Source of the DNA: Muscardinus avellanarius
Taxonomy: Eukaryota; Chordata; Mammalia; Rodentia; Gliridae
Assembly (NCBI GenBank): GCA_963383645.1
Contig: OY726569.1
Span: forward strand, 72,704,635 to 72,768,634
Direction of reading: 5' to 3'
Length of the DNA: 64,000 nucleotides
How positions within the stretch are numbered: position 1 is the stretch's first letter; each line of letters opens with the position of its first letter. Positions 9,626 to 21,097 of this stretch are shown one piece after another. The notes beneath the pieces were generated by a model that saw only the letters and a list, made by a program, of their open reading frames with translations, was not told the DNA's origin and ran no database searches. A program made the position numbers and the translations under genes.

Positions 9626-11752
9626 ATAGTGCAGTCAGTTACCATAAGCCGTTGACATAGTTTAACTTATTTTGCCACTTGCTGGTAAATTACAGAGATT
9701 GTGACCCTTTACTGCAAATAGTGTATGTCTCTTAAGAACAACGACATTCTCTTACATAACCATGGTATATTGATCAAAATCGATATTATGTTATCAATAC
9801 TATGCTATTAAATGTTGCCTATTGCCCCAATATGAGATTTATAGCAATTTTTCTCTCCAATCTAAGGATTGGGAAATAGAGTTTTTATTGTCTCTAGTTT
9901 CCTTCATGCAGAGTATGCACAAAAACTGGGAATTCTGTAGGAATTCACATGTTAATTCTTTTCATCATTCCTTTGAAGAAACCCTCTGCAATAGTGTTTT
10001 ACTTCCTTCCCATATACAGTTTCTAAAATAGCATTTCCATCTGATTTGGTATTTTAGTGGGCAGTGAAATTAGCTAGCATGAAAAATCTTGGACTTTTTA
10101 AAGTGTTTCTCAAGACTACAAGTGTCTTAGGTTGTCAAGGAAAGGTCTTTTATTTTCCTTTTTATGATCAAATAAACATAGTTATCAGAAAATGACTCAT
10201 TCTAACATTTGAAGATGAGTTCAGACAGGAAGTTTCCCATATTGGAGTCAGCATCTGCAAAGACCCTTGTAAGCCTTTTAGATGCTCTGGTTTCCCTGAA
10301 GCCCATCTCTTGTATGTAAAGGTCCATTTTAAGCTTGAATTGATTATTTAGTATTTTATTTTATTTTTAATCTTCTAGGAATTCTTAAAGCATTGTTTTC
10401 TTCTGTTTCAAAAAATATTTCATGCACAGATTTTCTTAGTATTGACTTTCATAACTACCATCTGGGACAGTTATTATCTCAGTTGATTGTTTATCTCTGA
10501 AGGCCTATTCCAAGTCTACATTTATCTGCACTTACTGAGTAACTCCTCATTACTCAGCACAGACTTGCAGGAAGAGATTCTTAGGAGTAGCGGCTGACAT
10601 TCTCCATACTGTGGTTTGTCTGTGTGTGTGCGCCTGTGGATAACTTGGCAATCGCTTCCTTGCCGAAATAACAGCCAGTGCAGTTCAGCCAAAGTTTAGA
10701 GGAATAAAATAACTGCAATGGGAGATTTTTAAAAAAATAATGCTAAATGATACTATCCTTGGCTCTTTTTTATTGAATCGTTCAGGTAGTGTTTCATTGC
10801 CATGGTAGGGATTAAAAACAAAGCACACAAAACAAGCACCAACAAACAGGACTACCAGGTCATTTAAATGATCTGCTTTCTTGCCACGGTATGAAGCCGA
10901 GAACTCTTCCTGTAACTCAGAAATGCATGGCTTAGACCAGAATCTGATTTAGAGACCGAAAAACAGCATCTTGTCTTTTTTTTTTTTTCCCCCAGGATCA
11001 AGTTTAATAGAAACCTGGTGAGGCACTAATTTTTTCACAGATGTGGCTTGAGAATATTTTATATGCTTGTCAATTTTTTAAAAATAGCCTTCTTTGGGGT
11101 TTATTTCTGTTGCAGTAGGAGGAGGCACTGTGATTCACCAAATTGTGTGAATTAAAGGCATGATCAAGGAACAGGACACTGAAAATGATGGCCCTGCAGT
11201 ATTAAAAGTGCTTTGATCTTCTGTCTTGACACGTTGAGTTTATCTTTAATTATATGTGATGACATTTGATTACTATACACTTAGACTATTATAATGTGGT
11301 CTGTAAAATGTAGTTTATAGTATGTAATAACTTCAACACCCGTTTTTCTGTACTTAGGAGTTTGCAAAGCAATGTTTTAGTTTTTAGTGAAAACTATTAG
11401 ACTTCCGAATTAGCAGACATTTAAAATGTGAAATATTCAGTTAGCAGCCAGGCAAAGTATGATTCCTGTAAAGTAAGGGTTATGAATGTTTTCTCTGGAA
11501 CCTGGTATCTTATTTTACGGAGGTAACAGAATTATGAATGGTGCATCCTGATCTGTTCAGTAAATGGCGGTTTTACTTCAGGTAAATGACTTAAGTTCCC
11601 AGAACCTTTGAAAAATGAAAGCCTTAGAGTAGATGATATCCAAGGTTTCCGTTATGACATTCTTTAAGTCTGTGAGGTCCGTGATGGGCATGATGTGCGC
11701 CACATACAATAGAAATTCCAGGCACATTTTTTAAAGGATATTTTAACATTTT
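9626..11752. other. Repeat-poor block of 2.1 kb
   Basis: No SINE, LINE or exon is visible in a neighbourhood where SINEs occur every 1-1.5 kb. A short TG run at 10619-10629 and a poly(T) run at about 10977-10988 are the only simple repeats. It is a candidate for conserved non-coding sequence, but nothing here proves function. Confidence 0.45.
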
Positions 11753-11762
11753 CTAAAAGATA

Positions 11763-11997
11763 CACACACACACACACATATATATATTTATATATATATT
11801 GATACTGGGGATGGAGCCCAGGCTTTTCTACCTCTGGGCTATACTTCCAGACCTATTTTATATTTTATTTGGAAACAGGGTCTCACTAAGTTGCTGAGAG
11901 CCTCACTTAGTAGCTGAGGTTGGCTTTGAACTGGGTAATCCTACTGTCTCAGCCTCCGAAAAAACTGGGATTACAAGTGTGTGCCACCACGCCCGGC
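11763..11997 (-). mobile_element. B1-ID SINE with (CA)(TA) tail
   Basis: gatactggggatggagccca, gggtctcactaagttgctga and the B1 end cgcccggc are all present. The duplication taaaagata flanks it (11754-11762 and 11998-12006). Its tail is a mixed CA/TA microsatellite (11762-11799). Confidence 0.92.
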
Positions 11998-12026
11998 TTA
12001 AAAGATATTTCAAAAATATCACATGC

Positions 12027-12229
12027 TAGATGGGCTTGGTGGCGCATGCCTGTATTCCTGTACTTGGGAGGCTGAGACAGGACGATAGCAGGTTTGTGTC
12101 CAGCCTCAGCAACTTAGTGAAGCTATCAACTTTTCAAAATAAAAGTAAAAATAGGGCTGAGATGTAGCTTGGAGGTAGAATGCCCCTGGGTTCGATCCTC
12201 AGTAACACGCACACGTGCGCGCGTGCACA

Positions 12230-12272
<43 letters not shown>
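12027..12272 (+). mobile_element. B1-ID SINE with (CG/CA)n tail
   Basis: The left monomer starts gatgggcttggtggcgcatg. The ID monomer gctgagatgtagcttggagg ends at agtaacacgcacacg, where it runs into alternating purine-pyrimidine sequence. Confidence 0.9.
12206..12272. repeat. Mixed (CG/CA)n dinucleotide array
   Basis: Alternating CA, CG and TG units, then a pure CA run (12240-12270). The CpG-containing part (gcgcgcgtgc, gcgcgcgc) is a strictly alternating purine-pyrimidine stretch of the kind that favours Z-DNA. Confidence 0.92.
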
Positions 12273-12275
<3 letters not shown>

Positions 12276-12838
12276 TGTGTTTGTGAGTTAATGATCTTTG
12301 GTCTTGTGTCTTAATATGGAAACGAGATACTGAAAAAAAGAAAATGCACAATGACTTCTTGAACTTCAAGGGAGGGGTGGGTGATGGGGAACCCTACTTT
12401 AGGCAAACAATTGTAGAGAGAACTTTCATTTGGAATTTCCTATCCTATGCCAGTACCTTAGTTCTTAGGATATGATTTTTTCGTTGAAATTATCTACTTT
12501 GCTTTAATTTATGTGCATGTCCACTACTAGATTTGTCCCAATTCAGGCAGTTAAACGCTCTACTATGAAGGGTCTTTAAGCATTTGAGAGGCTGATCCTA
12601 ATTCTGTAGCAGAAATTACAAAATTATTTTTTATTTTCAAATAGTAGCTAGATCTAATGATTTGACTTTTAATACCATTTAATCATTTTTGTTGATGTTT
12701 CTGATTGTACAGGCAAAAAAATGAAACCAAAACCAAAATCCTACACGACTAGTGGTTATTTATTATTTTTGTTAGGGACATAATATTTCATATGTTTTTA
12801 TCTGAATTATAACCAGTTCTTTATTTGCTAGGGGAATG
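12273..12838. other. Unique sequence
   Basis: No repeat or gene recognised. Confidence 0.4.
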
Positions 12839-13045
12839 TCTTCCTCTTCCTCCTCCTCCTTTTAGTCTTCTGGTTCTTTACTTGCTAGGGGAATGGTGTG
12901 GTCATCATTCCTGTCCTCCTTCCCCTCTTCCTTCTTCCCCCTACTTCTCTTCTTCCTCCTCTTCCTCCCTCACTCCTCCTATTCCCCCCACTACCATCAC
13001 CACCACCACCACCTCCTCCTCCTCTTCCTTTTTCTTCTTCTTTTT
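12839..13045. repeat. Pyrimidine-rich (TCC)n tract
   Basis: About 200 bases made mostly of C and T on the plus strand, including (CAC)n and (TCC)n parts. It adjoins the 3' side of the next minus-strand SINE. The serine/proline-rich ORFs here are artefacts of the repeat. Confidence 0.85.
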
Positions 13046-13218
13046 GTACTAGGGATTGAACCTAGGGACATTTGACTTCCGAGCTACACCTCAAGCCCTT
13101 TTATTTTTTGTTCAGATACGGTGCCTTGCCAGGTCGCTGAGGAGGCCTCAAGCCTGCAATCCTCCTGTCCCAGCTTCCCAAGTACAGGGATTACAGGTGT
13201 GTGCCACTATGCCTGGCT
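13046..13218 (-). mobile_element. B1-ID SINE, old
   Basis: tactagggattgaacctagg (ID part), a B1 monomer with only one copy of the internal segment, and the end gccactatgcctggct. Confidence 0.8.
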
Positions 13219-14663
13219 GGTGTTTTCTGTTGTAAAACAAAACAAAACAAAACAACCCTGACAATCTGACCACTCAATTGTTAAGTATGCTTATTTACTG
13301 CCTAACAGTTCCTTTGATTTGAGTTTGTTTACTAGTTATGTTTTATTTATAATAAGTACTTTGAGACCTTTTTTAACTGAAACATACAACTGTGTATAGT
13401 TTGTGCTAAGTAGGTGAAGTGATCCAAACCAGAAAGGTCTGACTGTTCGGCTGAATACCAAAGTATTCTTTTTTGTTCACTTACTGTTGCTGTGCTAAAA
13501 ATTTAGAATTTGTTTCTTTTTAGAGAATGTGGAAAGGTGAAGCCTTACTTGAAGCCATTTCGAGTTGTTAACTCTAAACTATATACTAGTGGAAAAGAAA
13601 AATAATCCCGATAATTTTTGCTCCTCTTGTTTGGTATAAAGAACACGGGGGAGAGCAATTGGATAGGAGCTGGCTGCTTAATCCCAGAAAACTCATTTTT
13701 GGTCTATTTTCCCCCTTCTACCTCTGTAGCTTGGGCAGGATCCCTTGAGATGGCACATTCGGGCACAAAAACAATGAGAGAAAGAGAGAAGATTGGAGTG
13801 CCCAAGGCAGTAGCACCTGTGGGCTCTCTATCTTGTTCCATATAGCTGGGAAAGCTGAAGGGAATCTTCAGTCAGATTCCAGATTAGGTGACGTACCAGG
13901 TGGTTGCTGAGTACTCAGGGGTCAAAACGATGACTGTAGGAGCCAGCCTAAATTCATGTAAAAAAAAAAAAGTGACAGTAGACAAAGCTAATTTGTTCTT
14001 TAGAAAGCTGTTAGACTGGTGATCGTAACACACAAGTGTCTGAATTTTATGAATAATTTTGACATAGTCTGCCACATGATATTATGGTGGACATGATCAG
14101 TGAGAATGATATGATAATATAGTTATGTTGATAGAGAACTGGTTGAACAACCACCTGTAGGAGTGTTAATTAGTGGATTTACATAACCCTAGAAGGGGGG
14201 TCTGGAGGTATCACAGGAATCTCTCTTTAGCTTCCTGTGGTATCATATATAAACAAAGAGTTAAAAGTAAATATTACTGGCATAGTTATTAAATTTATAA
14301 TTAGCACACAGTTGGGAAGGATGGCTACATTATTAGGTGATAAAGGCAGGAGTCAGGAAAGGTCAAACATGTGGGGATAATGGGCTTGACTAACAGGATA
14401 AAATTTGCTGGGAACAAGTTTAGAATGTAATATTTAATGCTGTGTATTTCATAACAGGGAGAAATGGCTTAAATGTAAGGGTAGAAAAATAATATCTTTA
14501 AGTGAACTGCAAACCTACTATAAACAATGTTGACATGTGCTGTCTAAAACTACCTTATGATCTTAGGCAATAGAATAGATATAGATAGAATGTTCAGAAG
14601 AGGGCTGAGGATAGTCCTGCTTTATTTTGAACCATTTTACTCTGTTCTGATTATTACTCTTTA
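13219..14663. other. Unique sequence, no gene recognised
   Basis: Short ORFs on both strands show no domain. A poly(A) run lies at 13960-13970. Nothing else is identified. Confidence 0.45.
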
Positions 14664-14678
14664 AGAGTGACAAACTTT

Positions 14679-14904
14679 GAGCTGGGTGTGATGGTGCGCA
14701 CTTGTAATCCCAGTACTTAGGAGGCTGCGACAGGGGGATGGCAGGTTTGTTCACTAAGTAGCCTCGGCTACTTAGTGAAGCTCTCCACAACTTAGTGAGA
14801 CCCTCTTTCAAAATAAAGAATAATGAAAAATAGGTCTGGGAGTGTAGCTCGGAGGTAGAATCCCCCTAAATTCCATCCCCAGTACTGCCCCCCCCCCAAA
14901 AAAA
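14679..14904 (+). mobile_element. B1-ID SINE with imperfect TSD
   Basis: gagctgggtgtgatggtgcg begins the left monomer, and the ID part ends ccccagtactg followed by C10A8. Flanks agtgacaaacttt and agtgaccaatttt differ at two positions. Inside the left monomer actaagtagcc (14753-14763) and ggctacttagt (14767-14777) form an 11-bp perfect inverted repeat, unrelated in sequence to the hairpin subfamily. Confidence 0.88.
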
Positions 14905-15730
14905 AGTGACCAATTTTAAGCACCAGAAGAAAATGGTTAAAACAATAGGAGGCTTTAAAAATATAATCAAGCTATAGAAAGAAGGGGATTTAGCTTATAA
15001 TGGGTCATAATAGCTATCTCCTAATACTTAATGGTCAACACCATGGAAGGGGGGTTAGACCGAGACTGAAACTCCAGGAGGCAAAATGGCAGCCAATTGT
15101 TTGACATTTTATGAAGATAGATTTTGGCTCTATATAAAGAAGAACTCTGATATTTAAAACTGTACAAAAGAAAACAAACAACAACAAAAAAAGAATGGCC
15201 CACACCACGTTGGGAACTGAGCAGTAGTGATTTTTCCAGGGTGTCATTGAACTACCTCTGGGCATGTGGTAATAGAAGAAATGTGTTCATCAGATAGGGA
15301 GTAAAGCTGTGTGATTTCTAAGATTCAGTTGGCTCCTTTTGGTGTTGTGTTCTTGTTTACAGCCAGTCTTACTCCCTGTTATTTGGCTAAGAAACAGAGA
15401 ATGTCTTTGACCAGAAATTGATAAAAAGGAATCATCTGTATATGTAATTATCAAAACATGCCTGTTTACTTTTGCAAGGAGCTTTATTCTTTTCTGCTCA
15501 CTCCTAAAATACCATTCTGAAGTTAAAAGGACTTCGTGTCAGAGTTTAGAAAGAAAATAATATTCTTTCCAGGGAACATTATTTATATATGACACATTTT
15601 GATTAGCACTAAAACCAAGGTGATCATATTGCAGCTGGGAAAAGATAATGCCATGAAATGAACATACACAGACACATCAGAGTCACCAGGTTATTCTTTG
15701 AAAAGAAAAATAAAATAGGGGTTTAAAAGT
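14905..15730. other. Unique sequence
   Basis: No repeat or exon recognised. Two overlapping minus-strand ORFs near 15021-15265 have no recognisable domain. Confidence 0.4.
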
Positions 15731-15739
15731 ACACACTAG

Positions 15740-15949
15740 GGCCAGGTGTAGCAGAACACCCCGTAATCCGAGTACTTGGGAGACTAAGACAGGAGGATCC
15801 CAAGTTCGCGGCCAGCCTCATTTACTCAGTGAGTCCTTTCTCAACTTAGTGAGACTGGTTTCAAAATAAAGAATGAGAAGTAGGGGGTAAAGCTCAGGTA
15901 GAATGCCCCTGGATTCAATACCCTATACTTAAAAAAAAAAAAAAAAAAA
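15740..15949 (+). mobile_element. B1-ID SINE, TSD acacacta
   Basis: gccaggtgtagcagaacacc opens the left monomer. A 19-base poly(A) tail follows the ID part. acacacta flanks both sides (15732-15739 and about 15951-15958). Confidence 0.88.
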
Positions 15950-15958
15950 GACACACTA

Positions 15959-16510
15959 CCTACTCTCCCCCTCCGGGCAGAAAAAGCTGTTCTACTCTCT
16001 TGGCTAAATACATTTTCAGCCTATTTTAATTTTAATGTGTATCACTGCTAGGTAGACAAGAATGATCTTGAGAAAAGAAAGCTTTTGAAATATTATGCCA
16101 GTAAAGACATTGCCTGTAGAATAAGCTAATAATTGAACATATTCACTGGTTATATGGCCAAGTTTTATCTTTATTGTAAAATGAGATGATTACTGTGTTA
16201 TCTTTCATCTTAAAAGCATACCCTATTAACAGTAGCTTAGAAATCATCTATCAAACTAGATAGGGTAAGTTGGTAGCACCTAGTTTTACAAGTAGAAGTA
16301 TTAAATGAGGAATCGGTGCTCCTTGTGTAACAGTAGCCAAACATGTTTTTAGGCAGGGATGGATTCTCTGGTTGATCTTCCAAGTCTTATCTAAACACAT
16401 ATCATGCAGTTGCTACTCTCATACAGTCTTTCTCTTGTTTTTTAGGATTCTTTCACAAAATGTTAGCCCCTGCCCATCAGTCTTCCCATTCCTAAGTTAT
16501 GGTCTTTGTC
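15959..16510. other. Unique sequence
   Basis: No repeat or gene recognised. Confidence 0.4.
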
Positions 16511-16731
16511 TTTTTTTTTTTTTTTTAATGTTCCTGGGGATGGAACCCAGGGGCATTCTAACTCTGAGCTACCCTCCCCCCAGCCCTCTTTTTAATTCTT
16601 TATTTTAAAACAGGGTCTCACTGAGTTGCAAAGGGCCTCACTAAGCAGCTGAGGCTGGCCGCCGACCGCCATCCTCCTGTCTCGGCCTCCCAAACGCTGG
16701 GATTACAAGTGTACACCACCACACCTGGCTT
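16511..16731 (-). mobile_element. B1-ID SINE
   Basis: Poly(T), cctggggatggaacccaggg, gggtctcactgagttgcaaa, and the B1 end accaccacacctggct. Intermediate between the general family and subfamily B. Confidence 0.9.
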
Positions 16732-16784
16732 TTTCTGGCATTTTCCATGGTCATCTCAAGATTTCCAAGAAGTAGAAGAGCTAT

Positions 16785-17515
16785 TTATGCACCTGTGTTC
16801 ATAGCAGCATTATTCACAATAACTAAAAGGCAGAATCAACCCAAATGTTAGTGAAGGGATAAAAAAAATTTGGCATATTAATAAAATGGAATATTATTTA
16901 GCCTTTTTTAAAAGGAGGAGGATTCTTTTTTTTTTTTTTTTTTTTTTCGGGTCTGGAAATGAAACCCAGAGGCATTTGACCTCTGAGCTATACCCTCTGC
17001 CCAATTTTTTATTCTTTATTTTGAAACAGGGCCTCACTAAGTTGCGGAGGGCCTCACTAAGTAGCTGAGGCTGTCCGCGAACCGCGATCCTCCGGTCTCA
17101 GTCTCCCAAATGCTGGGATTACAAGCCTGCGCCACCACTCCCGGCTTTAAAAAGGAGGAGGATTCTGACACATACTGCAACATGGATGAACCTTCAGGAC
17201 CTCTGTGCTAAGTGACATAAGCTAATCACAGAAAGACAAATTGTGTGATCCTACCTATATGAGGCATCTAGAAGAATGAAACTTAGAAAGTAGGACAGTA
17301 TTTTCCAGAAGCTATTGGGAGAGGGAGATAGGGAATTGTTTAATGGGTAAAGAATTTTAGTTTTGCAAGATGACAAAGTTTTGGACATTGAAGAACACGA
17401 ATATGCTTAATACTGTTAAACTGTATACTTAAAAATGGTTAAGATGGTAAATTTTATGTTGTTTGTGTTTTCCTATAATTTTTAAAAACTCAAGAATATT
17501 TTAAAAGGTTAGCTA
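16785..17515 (+). mobile_element. L1 3' end, old, interrupted by a SINE
   Basis: The sequence tgttcatagcagcattattc and the following text through aaactgtatacttaaaaatg are the distal ORF2/3' UTR region of mammalian L1. It is highly degraded, with no ORF. A subfamily-B SINE splits it at 16926-17146. Confidence 0.85.
16926..17146 (-). mobile_element. Subfamily-B SINE inside an L1, with long TSD
   Basis: Poly(T), cgggtctggaaatgaaaccc, ggcatttgacctctgagcta, gaggctgtccgcgaaccgcg and the end gccaccactcccggc. The target duplication taaaaggaggaggattct precedes it (about 16908-16925), and the same word with one extra A follows at about 17147-17165. The interrupted L1 rejoins exactly when the SINE is removed. 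Confidence 0.95.
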
Positions 17516-17785
17516 AATAAAACTATCCTTTATATTAAAAAAAAAAAGATTGAAAACAGAAATGAAAGCAAAGGAACAAAACAGCCCTCCACCAAAACAG
17601 ATGACTTATCAGATTAGGCTTTGATCTTTAGGATTTGGGCTGAAAACAGAATCACAAAGGGATAAAACTGACTCATTTATTCCACATGTCCTAAATGGAG
17701 CCTTTCCCCCCTCAGATGTATCTTTGCTTTCCCCATCCCTAGTTAGGAGTAGAATGCCAACTTACACTTCTTTTTTCCTTTACCC
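17516..17785. other. Unique sequence
   Basis: Contains a poly(A) run at 17538-17547 that may be the tail of the L1 upstream. Otherwise nothing recognised. Confidence 0.4.
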
Positions 17786-17859
17786 TATAATACTACCGGA
17801 GACCGAGTCCCAGTGAGAATACATTCTTCATGTTTCTCTTATCTGCCTTCTCTGTGTTA

Positions 17860-18870
17860 CCAGCACAACGTGCTCATTGAGGAGGAAATAGTTAGCAGCT
17901 ACTAGGTGCCAGGCTGTTCTAGTTGACTAAGATGTTTCAGTGAACAAAACAAAGATCCCTCCTCTCTTGATGCTGTGGGGAAGATAGATAATAAAGATGA
18001 GATATAAGAGTTAAATTAATTATACAGTAGTTTAGACGGTGTTAATGCCAGGAAAAAAAGAAAACAGGGTAGAAGGGTGTTTAGGGAGTGTGGGGTTGGG
18101 AGAGAGTTTAAAAAATGGCAGTCCCTATCGAAAATCTGGGCCAAATCCTGAAGGAAGTGAGCCATGAGGATGCTTGGGAAAAGGGCTTTTCAGATGGAGA
18201 GAGTGGTCAGTGTGAAGGCTGAATGCTGAGAGCATGCCTGGTGAGTTCCAGGAACGCCACGGGAACCGAAGTGTCTGGGACAGAGAGCGCGAAGGGAGAG
18301 CCACGGGGAAGGAGGCCACAGAAGCCGACCAGGGTGGTCAGCTCTTGGCGGGTCTGTGTGGGCAGGGGATGGGTGGTCTCCGTGAACAGGGAGAGGCACC
18401 TGCGTTCTATATTTAGAAGCTCATTTTAGTTGCTGATTGGAGAACAAATTGTATGAGCAAGGGATGAAGCAGCCCAATTAGGAGATTACTGGACTATTTC
18501 AATGAAGAGATGACGGTAGCTTGGACAGAGGGGGTGGTGGCAGCGAAGGTAGTGAGATGAGGCTGGATTCTGGATGTTCTGAAGAGAGCCAACCAACTAA
18601 GTTTCTAATGGGTTAGATCTAGGACACAAGAGAGTCAAGATAAACCAAAGCCTTTTGTTCTCTAAGTTGTTTCCAAAGCTGAGACTGTGGGTACAGCAGT
18701 TTTAGGAGAAGAATAGGAACTACATTTTTGAACTTATTAAATTTGAGATGTCTATTAGATGGATGGAAGAATTGAGTTGTCAGTCAGATATATGAGTCCA
18801 GATCTCCAGAGAGGAGAAAAAACACTTGGGAATCATAAAAACATATGGTGCTTAAGACCAAAGACTAGAT
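17860..18870 (+). repeat. Ancient mammalian interspersed repeat, family uncertain
   Basis: Several phrases match a repeat I recognise from other mammals by its wording: ctaggtgccaggctgttcta, cagtgaacaaaacaaagatc, gacggtagcttggacagagg and ggctggattctggatgttct. I cannot name the family with confidence. The short ORFs on both strands here are incidental. Confidence 0.55.
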
Positions 18871-19500
18871 GGAATTCTCAAGAGAGGCATAGATAGAGAA
18901 AAAGAACAAGAACTGAGACTTAAGCTACTTCAACACTAAGAAGTCTGAACCGAGGCAGGGTAGAGGAAATCAAACAAGGAGACTGAGACGAAACAACCAT
19001 AAAATAGGGGGAAATCAAGAGTGTGGCATCATGGAAGCCAAGTGTACAGCGTGTAGGGAGGAAAGAGGTTCATCTCTAGATCTTCTTAGTCACTTTACAT
19101 TATTACAGCTGTCCCCAACTTCTTCTCTACACCCTATCCGTTCTCTCCTCTGTTAACAGCGTTCTTTAAAACAAAGAAGGAAATAAAGGTACAAAAACAC
19201 AAAGTGTTATTCTATGGTTAAAACTGTGTCAGGCACTGCCAGACTCTGAAGTCTGCATTCTTTCTCATGAGATAGATTTTCATAATCACCTCCATTCTGT
19301 GGTCTCTCTTCTATCTTCCATGTCTGCTTGTTGAATCATTTACCGACTCTTACACTATATCATTTCTCTTCTCTATGCAATACATTGTAGTTTGCTATTA
19401 TTTGTAATCCCCAGTTTCTCAAAAGAAAAAGGAAAAAAATTCACAAAATATTGTCAACTTAGAATTCTATTTCTAGTGAATAGATCCTTCAAAAATAAAC
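18871..19500. other. Unique sequence
   Basis: No repeat or gene recognised. Confidence 0.4.
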
Positions 19501-19503
19501 ACA

Positions 19504-19698
19504 ACTGGGTATATGATGGTGCATGCCTATATCTCAGTATTTGGGAGACTGAGACAGGAGAACCACAGATTCAAAGCCAGCTTTAGCATTGTGGTAAGGC
19601 TCTCAACAATTTATCAAGACTCTATATTCAAACAAAAAACAAAAAGAGCTGGGGGGTATAGTTCAGAGGTAGAGCACCCCTGGGCTCAATGCCCCTGG
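19504..19698 (+). mobile_element. B1-ID SINE, old
   Basis: ctgggtatatgatggtgcat, then the internal B1 words, then an ID part gggtatagttcagaggtaga. Clearly diverged, and no target duplication is seen. Confidence 0.82.
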
Positions 19699-19842
19699 GT
19701 AGCTGTAAGCTTTCTGAAGGCAATTTTATGCCTAACCCATCCCTATATCCATAGACTGCAGAATAACACATGATAAATAGTGATATTCCCCTCCCCCTCC
19801 TCCCAAAGCTTGTTAATAGTATCTTTTCTTTTCTTTCCTTTT

Positions 19843-19905
19843 TTTAGAAAAACATTTTTATTGGTGCATTATATTCATACATCATATTGGGATAAAAAAT
19901 TTTCT
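19843..19905 (-). mobile_element. L1 3' UTR fragment
   Basis: tttttattggtgcattatat and catcatattgggataaaaaa match the terminal 3' UTR words of the L1 at about 8.06-8.1 kb. Only the last 60 or so bases are present. Confidence 0.65.
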
Positions 19906-19913
19906 CCTTTTTA

Positions 19914-20178
19914 AAAGCTGGTTATAGTGGTGCAAACTTGTAGTCCCAGTATTGTGAGGCTGAGGCAGGAGGATCACAGGTTGGATGACAACCTCAGCAA
20001 GTAGTGAGACTCTCATCAGCCTAGCGAGACCCTGTTAAAGAAAAAAAAAAAAAATAGGGCTGAGGGTGTAACTGGAGGCAGACTACCCTGGGGCTCAATC
20101 CCCAGTACTACACATAAAAAAGGCCTGCGGGTGTAGCTCAGTGGTAGAGTATTCTTGTGTTCAATTTCTAGTATCATT
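19914..20178 (+). mobile_element. SINE with a second ID unit (B1-ID-ID)
   Basis: A normal B1-ID SINE (agctggttatagtggtgcaa ... ccccagtactacac) is followed at once by another ID-like unit (gcgggtgtagctcagtggta, 20127-20178). No second B1 monomer lies between them. The second ID box has the A-box-like gtagctcagtggtagag intact but a degraded B box. Confidence 0.8.
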
Positions 20179-20455
20179 TGCATGAAACTCTCAATTGTGT
20201 TTAAAGGGATTAAATAAATGAGGAAAAAGTCTTTTATGTTTAATTTATATTAAACATTAATATTTAAATCTAATTTAAAATACTATCAAATATAAATAAA
20301 ATAATGATCATTTCTGGTATTCTTCATTTCTTATTGTAAATCTTGGCTTTTATCTGCCATTATTTAGCTTCATCCTGAAGAATTTTCTTTAAAATTTCTT
20401 ATATGTCAGATGTGCTTGCAAATGGATTGCCTTTGCCTTTAGATTCTGAAAAAAA
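20179..20455. other. Unique AT-rich sequence
   Basis: No repeat or gene recognised. Confidence 0.4.
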
Positions 20456-20459
20456 AAAA

Positions 20460-20671
20460 AAAACTTTATTTATTTATTTTTTGCTACTGAAATTTGAACC
20501 TAGGGGCATTCTACCTCTGAACTATACCCCCAGCCCTTTTTGTTTTTTGTTTGAAAATAGGATCTTGATAAATTGCTAAGAGCCTCACCAAGTTGCCAGC
20601 TTTGGACCTGTGATCCTCCTGTCTCAGTCTCCCAAGTACTGAGATTACAGGCATGCACCATCATACACCCA
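20460..20671 (-). mobile_element. B1-ID SINE, diverged
   Basis: tgctactgaaatttgaacct (ID part), then the B1 monomer with gatcctcctgtctcagtctc. The B1 end is altered to atacacccagttg. Confidence 0.82.
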
Positions 20672-20741
20672 GTTGTCCTTATTTTTATAGGATATGTTTG
20701 CTAGAAATCGAATTCTGGGTTGACAATATTTTGTGGATTTT

Positions 20742-20970
20742 TTTCTTCTCTTTTCTTTTCTTTTGTTTTTAAAGAACCTGGAGATTGAACCCAGGGGCAT
20801 TCTACCTCCAAGCTACACCCCCAGCCCCCCTTTTTATTCTTTATTTTAAAACAGGGTCTCAATAAGTTGTGGATGACCTCACTAAGTAGCTGAGGCTGAC
20901 CGCAAACCTGAGATCCTCCTGTCTCAGGCTCCTATGTACTGGGATTACAAGTGTGTGTCACCAAGCCCTG
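20742..20970 (-). mobile_element. B1-ID SINE
   Basis: A TTTTC-rich tail, aacctggagattgaacccag, then a B1 monomer with both internal copies, ending caccaagccctgct. Confidence 0.87.
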
Positions 20971-21097
20971 CTTGTTTTTTCTTTCAGTACTTTAAATTTC
21001 TTATTCCATGGTATTCTGGATTGCATTGTTTCTGATCCTAAATCAATGATATTTTATCTTTGTGATTTTAAATAATGTCTTTTAAAAATTGCTTTAG

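Noticed and set aside
18125..18429. Overlapping ORFs on both strands in a G-rich section
   Set aside because: They lie in an ancient interspersed repeat and have no recognisable domain.
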